NCBI GenBank assembly: GCA_027317055.1
Contig: DAHVFK010000013.1
Location: 1 to 20,877, forward strand
DNA from: Betaproteobacteria bacterium
GTDB lineage: Bacteria; Pseudomonadota; Gammaproteobacteria; Burkholderiales; SG8-39
Direction of reading: 5' to 3'
Length of the DNA stretch: 20,877 bases
The notes below the pieces were generated by a model. The model saw only the letters and a list, made by a program, of their open reading frames with translations, searched no databases and was not told the origin of the DNA. This document shows positions 1 through 6,641 of the stretch, one piece after another; within the stretch, counting starts at the first letter, position 1; every line of letters begins with the position of its first letter. A program made the translations under genes and the position numbers.

Positions 1-288
1 CATGTAGCCGGCGTGCGCCTCGACCAGCGCATTGAACGCAGGCTTGATATTCGACTTGTCGAAGTCGAAATAGATGCTGCGCTTCGCGAGGATGCTGTTG
101 GGATCGTGCAGCGGGTTCATCGCCATCTGCGGTTGCTCGACCGGTTGCGCCTGCGGAGCAGGTGCCGGTGCCGAGGCCTGCGGCGCCGGCGCCGGCTGTG
201 GCGCTTCCGCAGTCTGCTGGCTGGCGCAGGCGCCAAGCAGCAGCGCGAATGAGGATGCGATCAGGATTGCAGGCGTTTTCATTCTCAT
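1..288 (-). CDS. pal: Peptidoglycan-associated lipoprotein (Pal/OmpA family), 3' end outside window
   Basis: Outer-membrane lipoprotein that tethers the outer membrane to peptidoglycan as part of the Tol-Pal system. The visible 96 codons start at ATG 288, with AAGGA 9-12 bases upstream; a second in-frame ATG at 282 is possible. A basic, hydrophobic signal peptide ends in the lipobox LGAC, with the lipidated Cys at residue 21. A Pro/Ala/Gln-rich linker follows (about 25-60), then the segment DPNSILAKRSIYFDFDKS that opens the OmpA-like domain of Pal. The peptidoglycan-binding part lies off the window. Pal normally follows tolB, but here the gene upstream is a crotonase, so this is either a relocated pal or a Pal-like paralogue. 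Family assignment is firm; the identity as the Tol partner is less so. Confidence 0.88.
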   Translation of the reverse strand, partial: MRMKTPAILIASSFALLLGACASQQTAEAPQPAPAPQASAPAPAPQAQPVEQPQMAMNPLHDPNSILAKRSIYFDFDKSNIKPAFNALVEAHAGYM

Positions 289-404
289 GGTCTATCTTTC
301 CTTAGTGACAGCATCATGTCGCCGATGCGGTGCGGTTTTCGCCGTCGCGAAGAGGCACGCGTTTAACGTTCGCCCTGCGTAGCGGTTGACGTGACAGGCC
401 GGAG

Positions 405-1205
405 TCAGATGTCCCCGAAGTCGCCGTGCCTGCCCCTCCCCGACGCGAAGCGCTTCGCTCCCGCAGCGCCCTCCGCAACAAACGCCAGGATACCGTTGTA
501 CCACTCCCTGCGCATCGCGTCACGTAGTTCAAGCCCTTCTTGCATGCGCGCGGAGCGCCTGTCGGCGCGCACGCAGGCCTGCGGAAAACGTGAAATTTCG
601 CACGCCAGCGCCTCGGCCGCCCCCCGCGAGGCCCCGTCCGGAACGACCCTCTCGCAGGCCCCGATGCGGTACGCCTCCTCGGCCGGCAGCTTGCGGCCGG
701 TGAGGATGAGCTCCATCGCCCGCCCGGCGCCGACCAGGCGCGGCAGGCGCACCGTGCCGCCGTCGATCAGCGGCACGCCCCAGCGGCGGCAGTACACCCC
801 GAAGTATGCCGATTCTTCCATCACGCGCAGGTCGCACCACAGCGCCAGCTCGAAACCGCCGGCCACCGCAGGCCCCGCGATCGCGGCGATCACCGGCTTG
901 TCGAGCTCGAGCCGGGTGGGCCCCATCGGGCCCCTTGGCGGCGGGCGGTCGTCGAGCGGGTAGGCGATCTCCTGCATCGGACGCGGATCGTCCGTCAGCG
1001 CCGCCGCGGCCCTGAGGTCGAATCCGGCGCAGAACGAGCCGCCTTCGCCCCACAACACGGCAACCGCGGCTTGCGGGTCGCGGTTGAAGTCGTTGAAGGC
1101 GTCTACCAGCGCCTCGGCAGTTTGCGGATCCACGGCATTGCGCGCCTCGGCGCGCGATTGGATCACCGTCCACACCGCACCATTCTTTTCCACGCGTACG
1201 CTCAT
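405..1205 (-). CDS. Enoyl-CoA hydratase/isomerase family protein (crotonase fold)
   Basis: Crotonase-superfamily enzyme of 266 residues, a normal length, expected to act on an acyl-CoA in the cytoplasm. ATG 1205 is chosen over ATG 1217 because GGAGG lies 5 bases before it. Visible marks are the oxyanion-hole segment FCAGFDL (58-64) and GPAVAGGFELALWCD (111-125). E119 matches the first catalytic Glu of rat enoyl-CoA hydratase (E144). The second Glu (E164), expected 20 residues later, is replaced: residues 139-141 are CRR, followed by WGVPLIDGG. Simple hydratase chemistry is therefore uncertain, and an isomerase, hydrolase or other crotonase reaction is possible. The gene is divergent from the isomerase-like gene, with only about 30 bases between starts, and lies 116 bases before the pal start. 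Confidence 0.9.
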   Translation of the reverse strand: MSVRVEKNGAVWTVIQSRAEARNAVDPQTAEALVDAFNDFNRDPQAAVAVLWGEGGSFCAGFDLRAAAALTDDPRPMQEIAYPLDDRPPPRGPMGPTRLELDKPVIAAIAGPAVAGGFELALWCDLRVMEESAYFGVYCRRWGVPLIDGGTVRLPRLVGAGRAMELILTGRKLPAEEAYRIGACERVVPDGASRGAAEALACEISRFPQACVRADRRSARMQEGLELRDAMRREWYNGILAFVAEGAAGAKRFASGRGRHGDFGDI

Positions 1206-1235
1206 GCCGTCCTCCATGCCAGTGCGACGTAGCCG

Positions 1236-1874
1236 ATGTTACAGTTGGTCATGCGGCGCGTGACGTGGTACTTCGATTTCGTTTCCCCGTTCTCCTACCT
1301 GTGCCTTGCGCGCCTGGGCGAGTTGGCCCACGTCGAACTCGTCTACCGGCCCGTGCTTTTCGCCGGCTTGCTGCAGCACTTCGGCCAGAAGGGGCCGGCG
1401 GAAATCGACTCCAAGCGGCGCTGGACCTATCGCTGGTGTCAGTGGTCGGCCGAGCGCCTCGGCCTGCCGTTTCGCTTTCCGGCCACGCACCCGTTCAACC
1501 CGCTGCAGCACCTGCGCCTCGCGATCGCGGCGCGCTGCGAGCCGGCGGCAGTGAAGCGAATCTTCGAAGCGCTGTGGAGCACGGGCGCGGAGCCGGGGGA
1601 CGCGCAACGCTTTGCCGAGCTATGCGGCGCATTGAGAGTCGATGCGGCCCGGCTGGGAGATCCAGAAGTGAAGCAAACTCTGCGTCGCAACACCGATCAG
1701 GCTGCGGCTGCGGGAGTGTTCGGCGTACCGAGCTTCGAAGCCGACGGCGAGTTGTTCTGGGGCGTCGACTCGATCGACTTCCTGAAGGCTTTCCTGGCCG
1801 ATGCGTCGGTGGTGCAAAACGCGCAGATGAAGCGCCTCGACGCGCTGCCGGTCGGCGCCAGCCGGCGCGGCTAA
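1236..1874 (+). CDS. 2-hydroxychromene-2-carboxylate isomerase-like protein (DsbA/GST-kappa fold)
   Basis: Member of the thioredoxin-like family that includes NahD, the glutathione-dependent isomerase of naphthalene degradation, and kappa-class glutathione transferases. The N-terminus carries FDFVSPFSYL, in which S17 (counted from the first Met) corresponds to the catalytic Ser11 of NahD. The cis-Pro segment GVFGVPSFEADGELFWG is near residues 161-177, and the ending WGVDSIDFL is typical. There is no CXXC, so it is not a disulfide oxidoreductase. Starts at ATG 1236, ATG 1251 or GTG 1260 are all possible because none has a good ribosome-binding site; 1251 or 1260 would best match family length. 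The stop codon overlaps the convergent PaaK-like gene by 3 bases (1872-1874 against 1871-1873). The real substrate is unknown; many homologues lie in aromatic or acyl-CoA clusters. Confidence 0.85.
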   Translation: MLQLVMRRVTWYFDFVSPFSYLCLARLGELAHVELVYRPVLFAGLLQHFGQKGPAEIDSKRRWTYRWCQWSAERLGLPFRFPATHPFNPLQHLRLAIAARCEPAAVKRIFEALWSTGAEPGDAQRFAELCGALRVDAARLGDPEVKQTLRRNTDQAAAAGVFGVPSFEADGELFWGVDSIDFLKAFLADASVVQNAQMKRLDALPVGASRRG

Positions 1875-3118
1875 CCGTACTTGCGCAGGTCGTCGATGAC
1901 CTTGCCGTCGTTCGGCAGGCTGCCCGGCGCGACGAACTCGGTTTCGCCGCGCAACTTGGTGACGTCGCGGATGGTGGCGACGATCGCCTCGGCGAGCCCC
2001 GCCGGGCGCTCCTTCGCCTCGCATCGGAGCGTCATGCGGTCCTTGCCGACCTCGCCCTCGACCACCAGCCGCGCGCGCAGCACCTCGGGGTGACGGCGCA
2101 GGATCTCGTTGACCTGCTTGGCGGTGACGAACAGCGCGCGCACCTTGGTGCTCTGGTCGGCGCGGCCCATCCAGCCCTTGATCCGGGTGTTGGTGCGCCC
2201 GCATGGGCTGGGCCCCGGCAGCACGGCCGACAGGTCGCCGGTACCGAATCGCACCAGCGGGTAGTCCCGGTTGAAAGTGGTGATCACGACCTCGCCCACC
2301 TCGCCCTCGGGCACGGGGTCGCCGGTACCGGGGCGTACGATCTCGAGGATCAGCCCTTCGTCCAGCATCATGCCCTCGTTCAGCGTGCCGTCGGGCAGCG
2401 CGGTTTCGTAGGCGAGATGGCCGAGGTCCGCGGTCGCGTACAACTGCATCACGCGCACCCCGCGCTCGCCCATCGATTTCCTGAGCGCGGGCGGCAGGTA
2501 CTCGGCGCCGACCACGGCTTTCTTGAGCGCCGAGATGTCGAGCTTGAGCTCGTCCGCCTTGTCCGCGATCAGCTTGAGAAACGAAGGCGTGCCGATGAAC
2601 CCGTTGATCCCGAGGTCGCGTATCGCCGCCACCTGCATCTCGGTCTGCCCGACGCCTGTCGGCACCACCGTGCAGCCGAGCGCGAGCGCGCCGGACTCGA
2701 GCATCGATCCGGCGGGGGTGAAGTGATAGGCGAAAGTATTCATCACCAGGTTGCCGGCGCGGAATCCGCCTGCGTACAAGCCGCGCGCGGTGCGCCACCA
2801 GTCCTTGCCCAGGCCTTCGGGCTCGTAGATCGGGCCGGGCGAGACGAACAGCTTGGCGAGCTTTTCGCGCGGGGTCGCGTTCAAGCCACCCAGCGGCGGT
2901 ATCGTCTTTTGAAGCTCGCCGAGGTCGGACTTGCGCGTCACCGGCAGGCGCGCGAGCCCCGCGCGCGAGCTCACTGCAGCGGGGTCGACCCCGGCCAGGA
3001 CGCGGCCGAAACCGGGCGCATTGCTCTTCGCGTGCGCAATCTGACCCGGCAGCGCCGCCATCAGTGCCGCTTCGCGTTGCTCCGGGGGCCGGGTTTCGAG
3101 GGTGTCGAAGTATTCCAT
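1871..3118 (-). CDS. PaaK-type CoA ligase / AMP-dependent synthetase, divergent subfamily
   Basis: Adenylate-forming enzyme of 415 residues related to phenylacetate-CoA ligase, expected to activate a carboxylic acid with ATP and CoA. Family marks are PLVRFGTGDLSAVLPG (residues 287-302), PCGRTNTRIKGWMGRAD (305-321), and a C-terminal GK (K406) placed like the catalytic lysine. The ATP-binding loop, normally SSGTTGKP, is here SPGPIYEPEG (93-102), and the usual YGLSE motif reads YATADLG. From memory this variant occurs throughout a subfamily of PaaK-like proteins, so it is probably not a defect. The start fits homologues beginning YYDALETR, but ATG 3118 follows a run of eight T and has no ribosome-binding site. 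It lies downstream of livF behind the hairpin at 3135-3214. Substrate unknown. Confidence 0.88.
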   Translation of the reverse strand: MEYFDTLETRPPEQREAALMAALPGQIAHAKSNAPGFGRVLAGVDPAAVSSRAGLARLPVTRKSDLGELQKTIPPLGGLNATPREKLAKLFVSPGPIYEPEGLGKDWWRTARGLYAGGFRAGNLVMNTFAYHFTPAGSMLESGALALGCTVVPTGVGQTEMQVAAIRDLGINGFIGTPSFLKLIADKADELKLDISALKKAVVGAEYLPPALRKSMGERGVRVMQLYATADLGHLAYETALPDGTLNEGMMLDEGLILEIVRPGTGDPVPEGEVGEVVITTFNRDYPLVRFGTGDLSAVLPGPSPCGRTNTRIKGWMGRADQSTKVRALFVTAKQVNEILRRHPEVLRARLVVEGEVGKDRMTLRCEAKERPAGLAEAIVATIRDVTKLRGETEFVAPGSLPNDGKVIDDLRKYG

Positions 3119-3134
3119 CGAAAAAAAACGGAAA

Positions 3135-3214
3135 AAAACGGGGTCAGAGTTGAATTACATCCATGTCCAGAAACCTGAACGTTCCAGATTGTAATTCGAC
3201 TCTGACCCCGTTTT
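3135..3214. repeat. REP/MITE-like inverted-repeat hairpin (GGGGTCAGAG type), possible terminator
   Basis: Two 25-base arms, 3135-3159 and 3190-3214, are reverse complements except at one position. Each contains GGGGTCAGAG or its complement, next to GAATTACA/TGTAATTC and an AAAA/TTTT edge. The 30-base centre has a direct TCCAGA repeat (3166-3171, 3183-3188) and the palindrome GAACGTTC (3177-3184). Read on the minus strand, the hairpin begins 2 bases after the livF stop and is followed by T7-CCG-T8, the form of an intrinsic terminator. From memory, GGGGTCAGAGTCGAATT sequences are widely repeated in proteobacterial genomes and often accompany REP-associated tyrosine transposases; no such transposase gene is present here. 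Confidence 0.8.
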
Positions 3215-3216
3215 CT

Positions 3217-4065
3217 CTACAGCCAGCGCTTGCGCCGGCGGTACGACTTGACGTCGCGGAAGCTCTTGCGCTCGCCGGACGAGAAGCCGAGGTAGAACTC
3301 CTTCACATCCTCGTTCTCCGCCAGCGACTTGCCTTCGCCGTTCATTACGACGCGGCCATTCTCGAGGATGTAGCCGTAATCCGCGTACTTCAGCGCGATG
3401 TTGGTGTTCTGCTCCGCGAGCAGGAAGCTCACTCCTTCCTTGCGGTTGAGATCTCTTACGATCTCGAAAATCTCTCCGACCAGCTGCGGCGCGAGCCCCA
3501 TCGAGGGCTCGTCGAGCAGGATCATCTTCGGCTTCGCCATCAAGGCACGCCCGATCGCGGTCATCTGCTGCTCGCCGCCCGAGGTGTAGCCTGCGAGCCC
3601 GTTGCGACGCTCCTTGAGCCGGGGAAAATAGGAATAGACCAGCTCCATGTCGCGCCCGATCACCGCCCTGCCGTCGCGCCGCGTGAAGGCGCCGGTGAGC
3701 AGATTCTCCTCCACGGTCAGGTGTCCGAAGCAATGACGCCCTTCCATGACCTGCACGCAGCCGCGGCGCACCAGCTCGTTCGGCGAAAGCGCCTGCACCT
3801 CGGCGCCGTTGAACACGATCGAGCCCTTGGTCACCTCGCCCCGCTCGGAGTGCAGCAGGTTCGAGATCGCCTTCAGCGTCGTCGTCTTGCCCGCGCCGTT
3901 GCCGCCGAGCAGCGCAACGATCGCGCCCCGCGGGACGTCGAGCGAAACGCCCCTGAGCACGAGGATCACGTGGTCGTAGACGACCTCGACGTTGTTTAGG
4001 GACAGGATCGCTTCGACTGCGGCCGGGTCGGCGGATCGCTGCCCGGCGGGTGCTGCTGCGCTCAT
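3217..4065 (-). CDS. livF: Branched-chain amino-acid-type ABC transporter ATP-binding protein (LivF-like)
   Basis: Second ATPase of the Liv-type importer encoded by this cluster, acting at the inner face of the cytoplasmic membrane. Walker A is GGNGAGKTTT (54-63), the signature TSGGEQQM (161-168) and Walker B MILLDEP (181-187). ATG 4065 is preferred over TTG 4077 because GGAG lies 6 bases before it. The protein is 282 residues, longer than classical LivF (about 237). The extra length is an N-terminal lead of about 20 residues and a basic C-terminal tail after EFYLG, FSSGERKSFRDVKSYRRRKR (261-280). From memory, this tail also occurs in homologues next to acyl-CoA ligase genes. The gene follows the binding-protein gene by 69 bases, including the hairpin at 4088-4117. 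The cargo is probably a carboxylate rather than leucine, given the flanking CoA ligases; that is inference. Confidence 0.93.
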   Translation of the reverse strand: MSAAAPAGQRSADPAAVEAILSLNNVEVVYDHVILVLRGVSLDVPRGAIVALLGGNGAGKTTTLKAISNLLHSERGEVTKGSIVFNGAEVQALSPNELVRRGCVQVMEGRHCFGHLTVEENLLTGAFTRRDGRAVIGRDMELVYSYFPRLKERRNGLAGYTSGGEQQMTAIGRALMAKPKMILLDEPSMGLAPQLVGEIFEIVRDLNRKEGVSFLLAEQNTNIALKYADYGYILENGRVVMNGEGKSLAENEDVKEFYLGFSSGERKSFRDVKSYRRRKRWL

Positions 4066-4087
4066 CGCTGGCTCCAAGGCTCCGCCT

Positions 4088-4117
4088 CCCCCGCCGTGCG
4101 CACAGCGCCGGCGGGGG
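4088..4117. other. Intercistronic GC hairpin between binding-protein gene and livF
   Basis: A perfect 9-bp stem, CCCCCGCCG (4088-4096) with CGGCGGGGG (4109-4117), closes a 12-base loop. It lies between the stop of the substrate-binding-protein gene (4135) and the livF start (4065). No T-run follows on the minus strand, so a full intrinsic terminator is unlikely. Stable hairpins just after binding-protein genes, as in malE-malF, are known to protect the upstream message and lower downstream expression; that role here is inferred from position. Confidence 0.6.
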
Positions 4118-4134
4118 ACGGGAGATCGCTTAGG

Positions 4135-5472
4135 TCAGAGAGTCTTGTCGTCGCACGGCTCGTCGCGCTTCGGCCACGGCTGGTTCTTGCCGACGTAGTC
4201 CTTGGCGGCCTCGTCCAGCAGCGGCATCACCTTGTCCTTCACCGGCGCGATCCAGTCGGAGACCTTGACCCACTTCTTGCCGTCCCACTGCTGCACGTAG
4301 ACGGAGCCGTGGCCATTGTGATCCGCACAGGTCACGTGGATCGGCGGCCCGAACCCGGCCAGGCCGATCTGCTTCCAGCGCTGCTCCGAGATCTTCAGGG
4401 TTTCGAGCCCGCGCCGCATATCCGCGCCGTCGATCACCTTCTTGCCGGTGAGCTTCTGCGCATGGCGGATCGCCTCGGCGATAACCACCGCGTTCATGAT
4501 GCCGCGGTTGTAGAAGTTCTCGCCAACCATGTCCTTGGGCGTCTGGCTGTTGCCCTTCGCGATGACGTACTTCTCGATGTCCTTGATCGCAGGGTAATTC
4601 GCGCCCACCGCGTTGAAGTTCATCGACAGATAGCCCTTGCCGCCCGCGCCCGCGGGCCGGGCGTCATCCTCGCTGCCGGACCACCACACGCCGATGAAGT
4701 GATCCAGCGGATAGCCCGTCTTGGCCGCTTCCTGCACCGCGGTCGGGTTCATCGCGCCCCAGCCCCACATGATCATCCAGTCGGGTCGGTCGCGGCGCAC
4801 GCCGAGCCACAGCCCGGACTGGCTCTGCATCTGGGGAGGCGGCACCGGGTACATCTTGACGTTGAAGCCGTACTCCTTGGCGAAGTCGTTGAGCAGCGGG
4901 ATCGGCTCGCGGCCGTAGCCGCCGTCGAAATAGATGAATCCGATCGTCTTGCCCTTGAGTTTGTCGAATCCGCCGCCTTCCTTCTGGGCGATGTACTTCA
5001 GTGCGATCGACATCCCGTCCCAATAAGTGTCGGGCGGATTGAAAATCCACGGAAAGTCTGCCCCGACCGCGGACGCCGACAGGCCGTAAGCCATCGACAG
5101 GATCGGGATCTGATCTACCGACGCCTTCGGAATGAGTGCGAGCGTGATCCCGGTCGAATACGGATTGATGACCAGGGGATGCCGGCTCTTGAACGAGTCG
5201 TAGCATTCGACGCCCTTCTCGTTCTTGTACTGCGTCTCGCATTCCTGAACGTTAATCTTCACGCCCCCGATGCCGCCGTCGCGCGCATTGAGCATCGACA
5301 GGTAATCGTGCATGCCGTTCGCGATCGGGATGCCGGAATTGGCGAACGGGCCCGTGCGGTAGGTGAACAGCGGCACGAGCATCGAGTCTTTGGCGAGGGC
5401 CTCCGAAGCCGGGACGGATGCCCCGATCACTCCTGCGACCGCCGCGCCGAGTACCAGATATTTAAGGCGCAT
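4135..5472 (-). CDS. Liv-type ABC transporter periplasmic substrate-binding protein
   Basis: Periplasmic receptor (type I fold, Peripla_BP_6-like) for the transporter encoded around it; 445 residues. ATG 5472 is preceded by AGGAGGAAGGAAA, the strongest ribosome-binding site in the cluster. The signal peptide has an RLK start, a hydrophobic core and a likely cut after ALA at residue 27; there is no lipobox Cys. The mature start, DSMLVPLFTYRTGPFANSGI, matches the first ligand-contact strand of Liv-family receptors. Later blocks are INPYSTGITLALIPKA, FIYFDGGYGRE and the aromatic-rich MIMWGWGAMNP and GVWWSGSEDD. Cysteines at about 77 and 90 and near the C-terminus could form disulfides. Hairpins flank the gene on both sides. 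The ligand cannot be read from sequence; the ligases nearby suggest an organic acid. Confidence 0.92.
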   Translation of the reverse strand: MRLKYLVLGAAVAGVIGASVPASEALAKDSMLVPLFTYRTGPFANSGIPIANGMHDYLSMLNARDGGIGGVKINVQECETQYKNEKGVECYDSFKSRHPLVINPYSTGITLALIPKASVDQIPILSMAYGLSASAVGADFPWIFNPPDTYWDGMSIALKYIAQKEGGGFDKLKGKTIGFIYFDGGYGREPIPLLNDFAKEYGFNVKMYPVPPPQMQSQSGLWLGVRRDRPDWMIMWGWGAMNPTAVQEAAKTGYPLDHFIGVWWSGSEDDARPAGAGGKGYLSMNFNAVGANYPAIKDIEKYVIAKGNSQTPKDMVGENFYNRGIMNAVVIAEAIRHAQKLTGKKVIDGADMRRGLETLKISEQRWKQIGLAGFGPPIHVTCADHNGHGSVYVQQWDGKKWVKVSDWIAPVKDKVMPLLDEAAKDYVGKNQPWPKRDEPCDDKTL

Positions 5473-5494
5473 TTTCCTTCCTCCTCTCCATGGG

Positions 5495-5517
5495 GGCCGA
5501 CGCGACAGGCGCCGGCC
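5495..5517. other. Leader hairpin just upstream of the binding-protein ribosome-binding site
   Basis: GGCCGACGC (5495-5503) and GCGCCGGCC (5509-5517) can pair over 9 positions with one G-U pair on the minus-strand transcript and a 5-base loop. It lies in the 82-base gap between the livM stop and the binding-protein start, ending about 12 bases ahead of the purine-rich ribosome-binding site. It may stabilise the 5' end of a processed binding-protein message; this role is inferred. Confidence 0.5.
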
Positions 5518-5554
5518 TTATCTTGGTGTCCCGCGACGAGTGTACGCTTCCGCC

Positions 5555-6631
5555 TCAATATGGGAAAGGCCACACCCTGAGCTTCTGCTTGCCGATCTGC
5601 CACAGCCGCGCCAGCCCGTGCGGCTCGACGATCAGGAAGAATATGATCAGCACGCCCAGGATCACGAACGTGCTCTGATCCACCGTCGCGCTGCGGATAT
5701 GCAGGCCTAAATAATCGGGGGCGTGGCGCAGCACGATCGGCAGCCCCCAGATCAGCGCCGCACCGAGAAACGAGCCGAGCAAGCTGCCGAGCCCGCCGAT
5801 GATCACCATGAACAGAATCAGGAACGACTGGTTGATGTTGAAGCTCTCCGACTCGGCGTTGCCGAGCCAGAGAAACACCATCATCGCCCCGGCGACCCCG
5901 CAGTAGAACGAGGACACGGCGAAGGCCAGCAGCTTGGTCTGATACAGCCTGATGCCGATCAGCTCCGCAGCGAGGTCCATGTCGCGCACCGCCATCCAGG
6001 TGCGGCCAATGCGCCCGCGCATGAGGTTCGCCGCCATCAGAACGAGGGCCGCGACGATCGATAGCACGATCAGGTAGCGCGTCACCGACGACGCGGTCGG
6101 TCCGGTCACGGCCAGGCCGAACATGGTCTTCGTCGGCACCTCGATCGAGGCGGAGATGTTGTAGTTGTACAGCCACGGAATGCGGATGAAGCACCATGAG
6201 AGGAAGAACTGCGCGGCGAGCGTGGCAACCGCGAGGTAAAAGCCCTTGATGCGCAGCGAGGGCAGGCCGAACACGGTGCCGATCGCCGCCGCGAAGAATC
6301 CCGAGCACAGGATCAGAAAGATGATGTTCACGTTGGGAAAAAACGTCGTCAGCTTGTAGCAAGCGAAGGCCCCCACGCCCATGAAGCCGCCGGTGCCGAG
6401 CGAGAGCAGTCCGGTATAGCCGGTAAGGAGATTGAGTCCGGTTGCCGCGAGCGAGAGCACCAGGATCGGGATGAGCACCGAATCGAGGGCGAAGTTGGAG
6501 GCTGTGAGCGGCACCGCGACAAAGGCGATGAGCAGAATGACCGCGATCCCGATCCGGTCCTGCAGGATGGGCAGCAGGGCCTGGTCGGCGGCGTAGCTCG
6601 TCTTGTACTGCCCGACTTCGCGATAGAACAT
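5555..6631 (-). CDS. livM: Liv-type ABC transporter permease (LivM-like)
   Basis: Inner-membrane permease of 358 residues. It has a hydrophilic N-terminus (MFYREVGQYKTSYAADQALL), then about 9-10 hydrophobic segments. The blocks GLNLLTGYTGLLSLGTGGFMG and SLRIKGFYLAVATLA are diagnostic of the LivM family. The cytoplasmic coupling loop RIGRTWMAVRDMDLAAELIGI is the EAA-like contact site for the ATPases. ATG 6631 is preferred over starts further upstream because those run through the end of livH with no hydrophobic or homologous sequence. It follows the livH stop by 10 bases, with AAGAG overlapping that stop codon. It forms the heterodimeric channel with LivH. Confidence 0.94.
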   Translation of the reverse strand: MFYREVGQYKTSYAADQALLPILQDRIGIAVILLIAFVAVPLTASNFALDSVLIPILVLSLAATGLNLLTGYTGLLSLGTGGFMGVGAFACYKLTTFFPNVNIIFLILCSGFFAAAIGTVFGLPSLRIKGFYLAVATLAAQFFLSWCFIRIPWLYNYNISASIEVPTKTMFGLAVTGPTASSVTRYLIVLSIVAALVLMAANLMRGRIGRTWMAVRDMDLAAELIGIRLYQTKLLAFAVSSFYCGVAGAMMVFLWLGNAESESFNINQSFLILFMVIIGGLGSLLGSFLGAALIWGLPIVLRHAPDYLGLHIRSATVDQSTFVILGVLIIFFLIVEPHGLARLWQIGKQKLRVWPFPY

Positions 6632-6641
6632 TGGGTTTCTC

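Noticed and set aside
1265..3178. Long plus-strand reading frame (637 codons) across the isomerase-like and PaaK-like genes
   Set aside because: It is antisense to a clear ligase and out of frame with the isomerase gene; the composition (Arg/Ala/His-rich) is typical of GC-rich shadow frames and no domain is seen.
5473..5492. ATG at 5490-5492 as an earlier start for the binding protein
   Set aside because: It is out of frame with the receptor, and the signal peptide begins at 5472 right after the ribosome-binding site.
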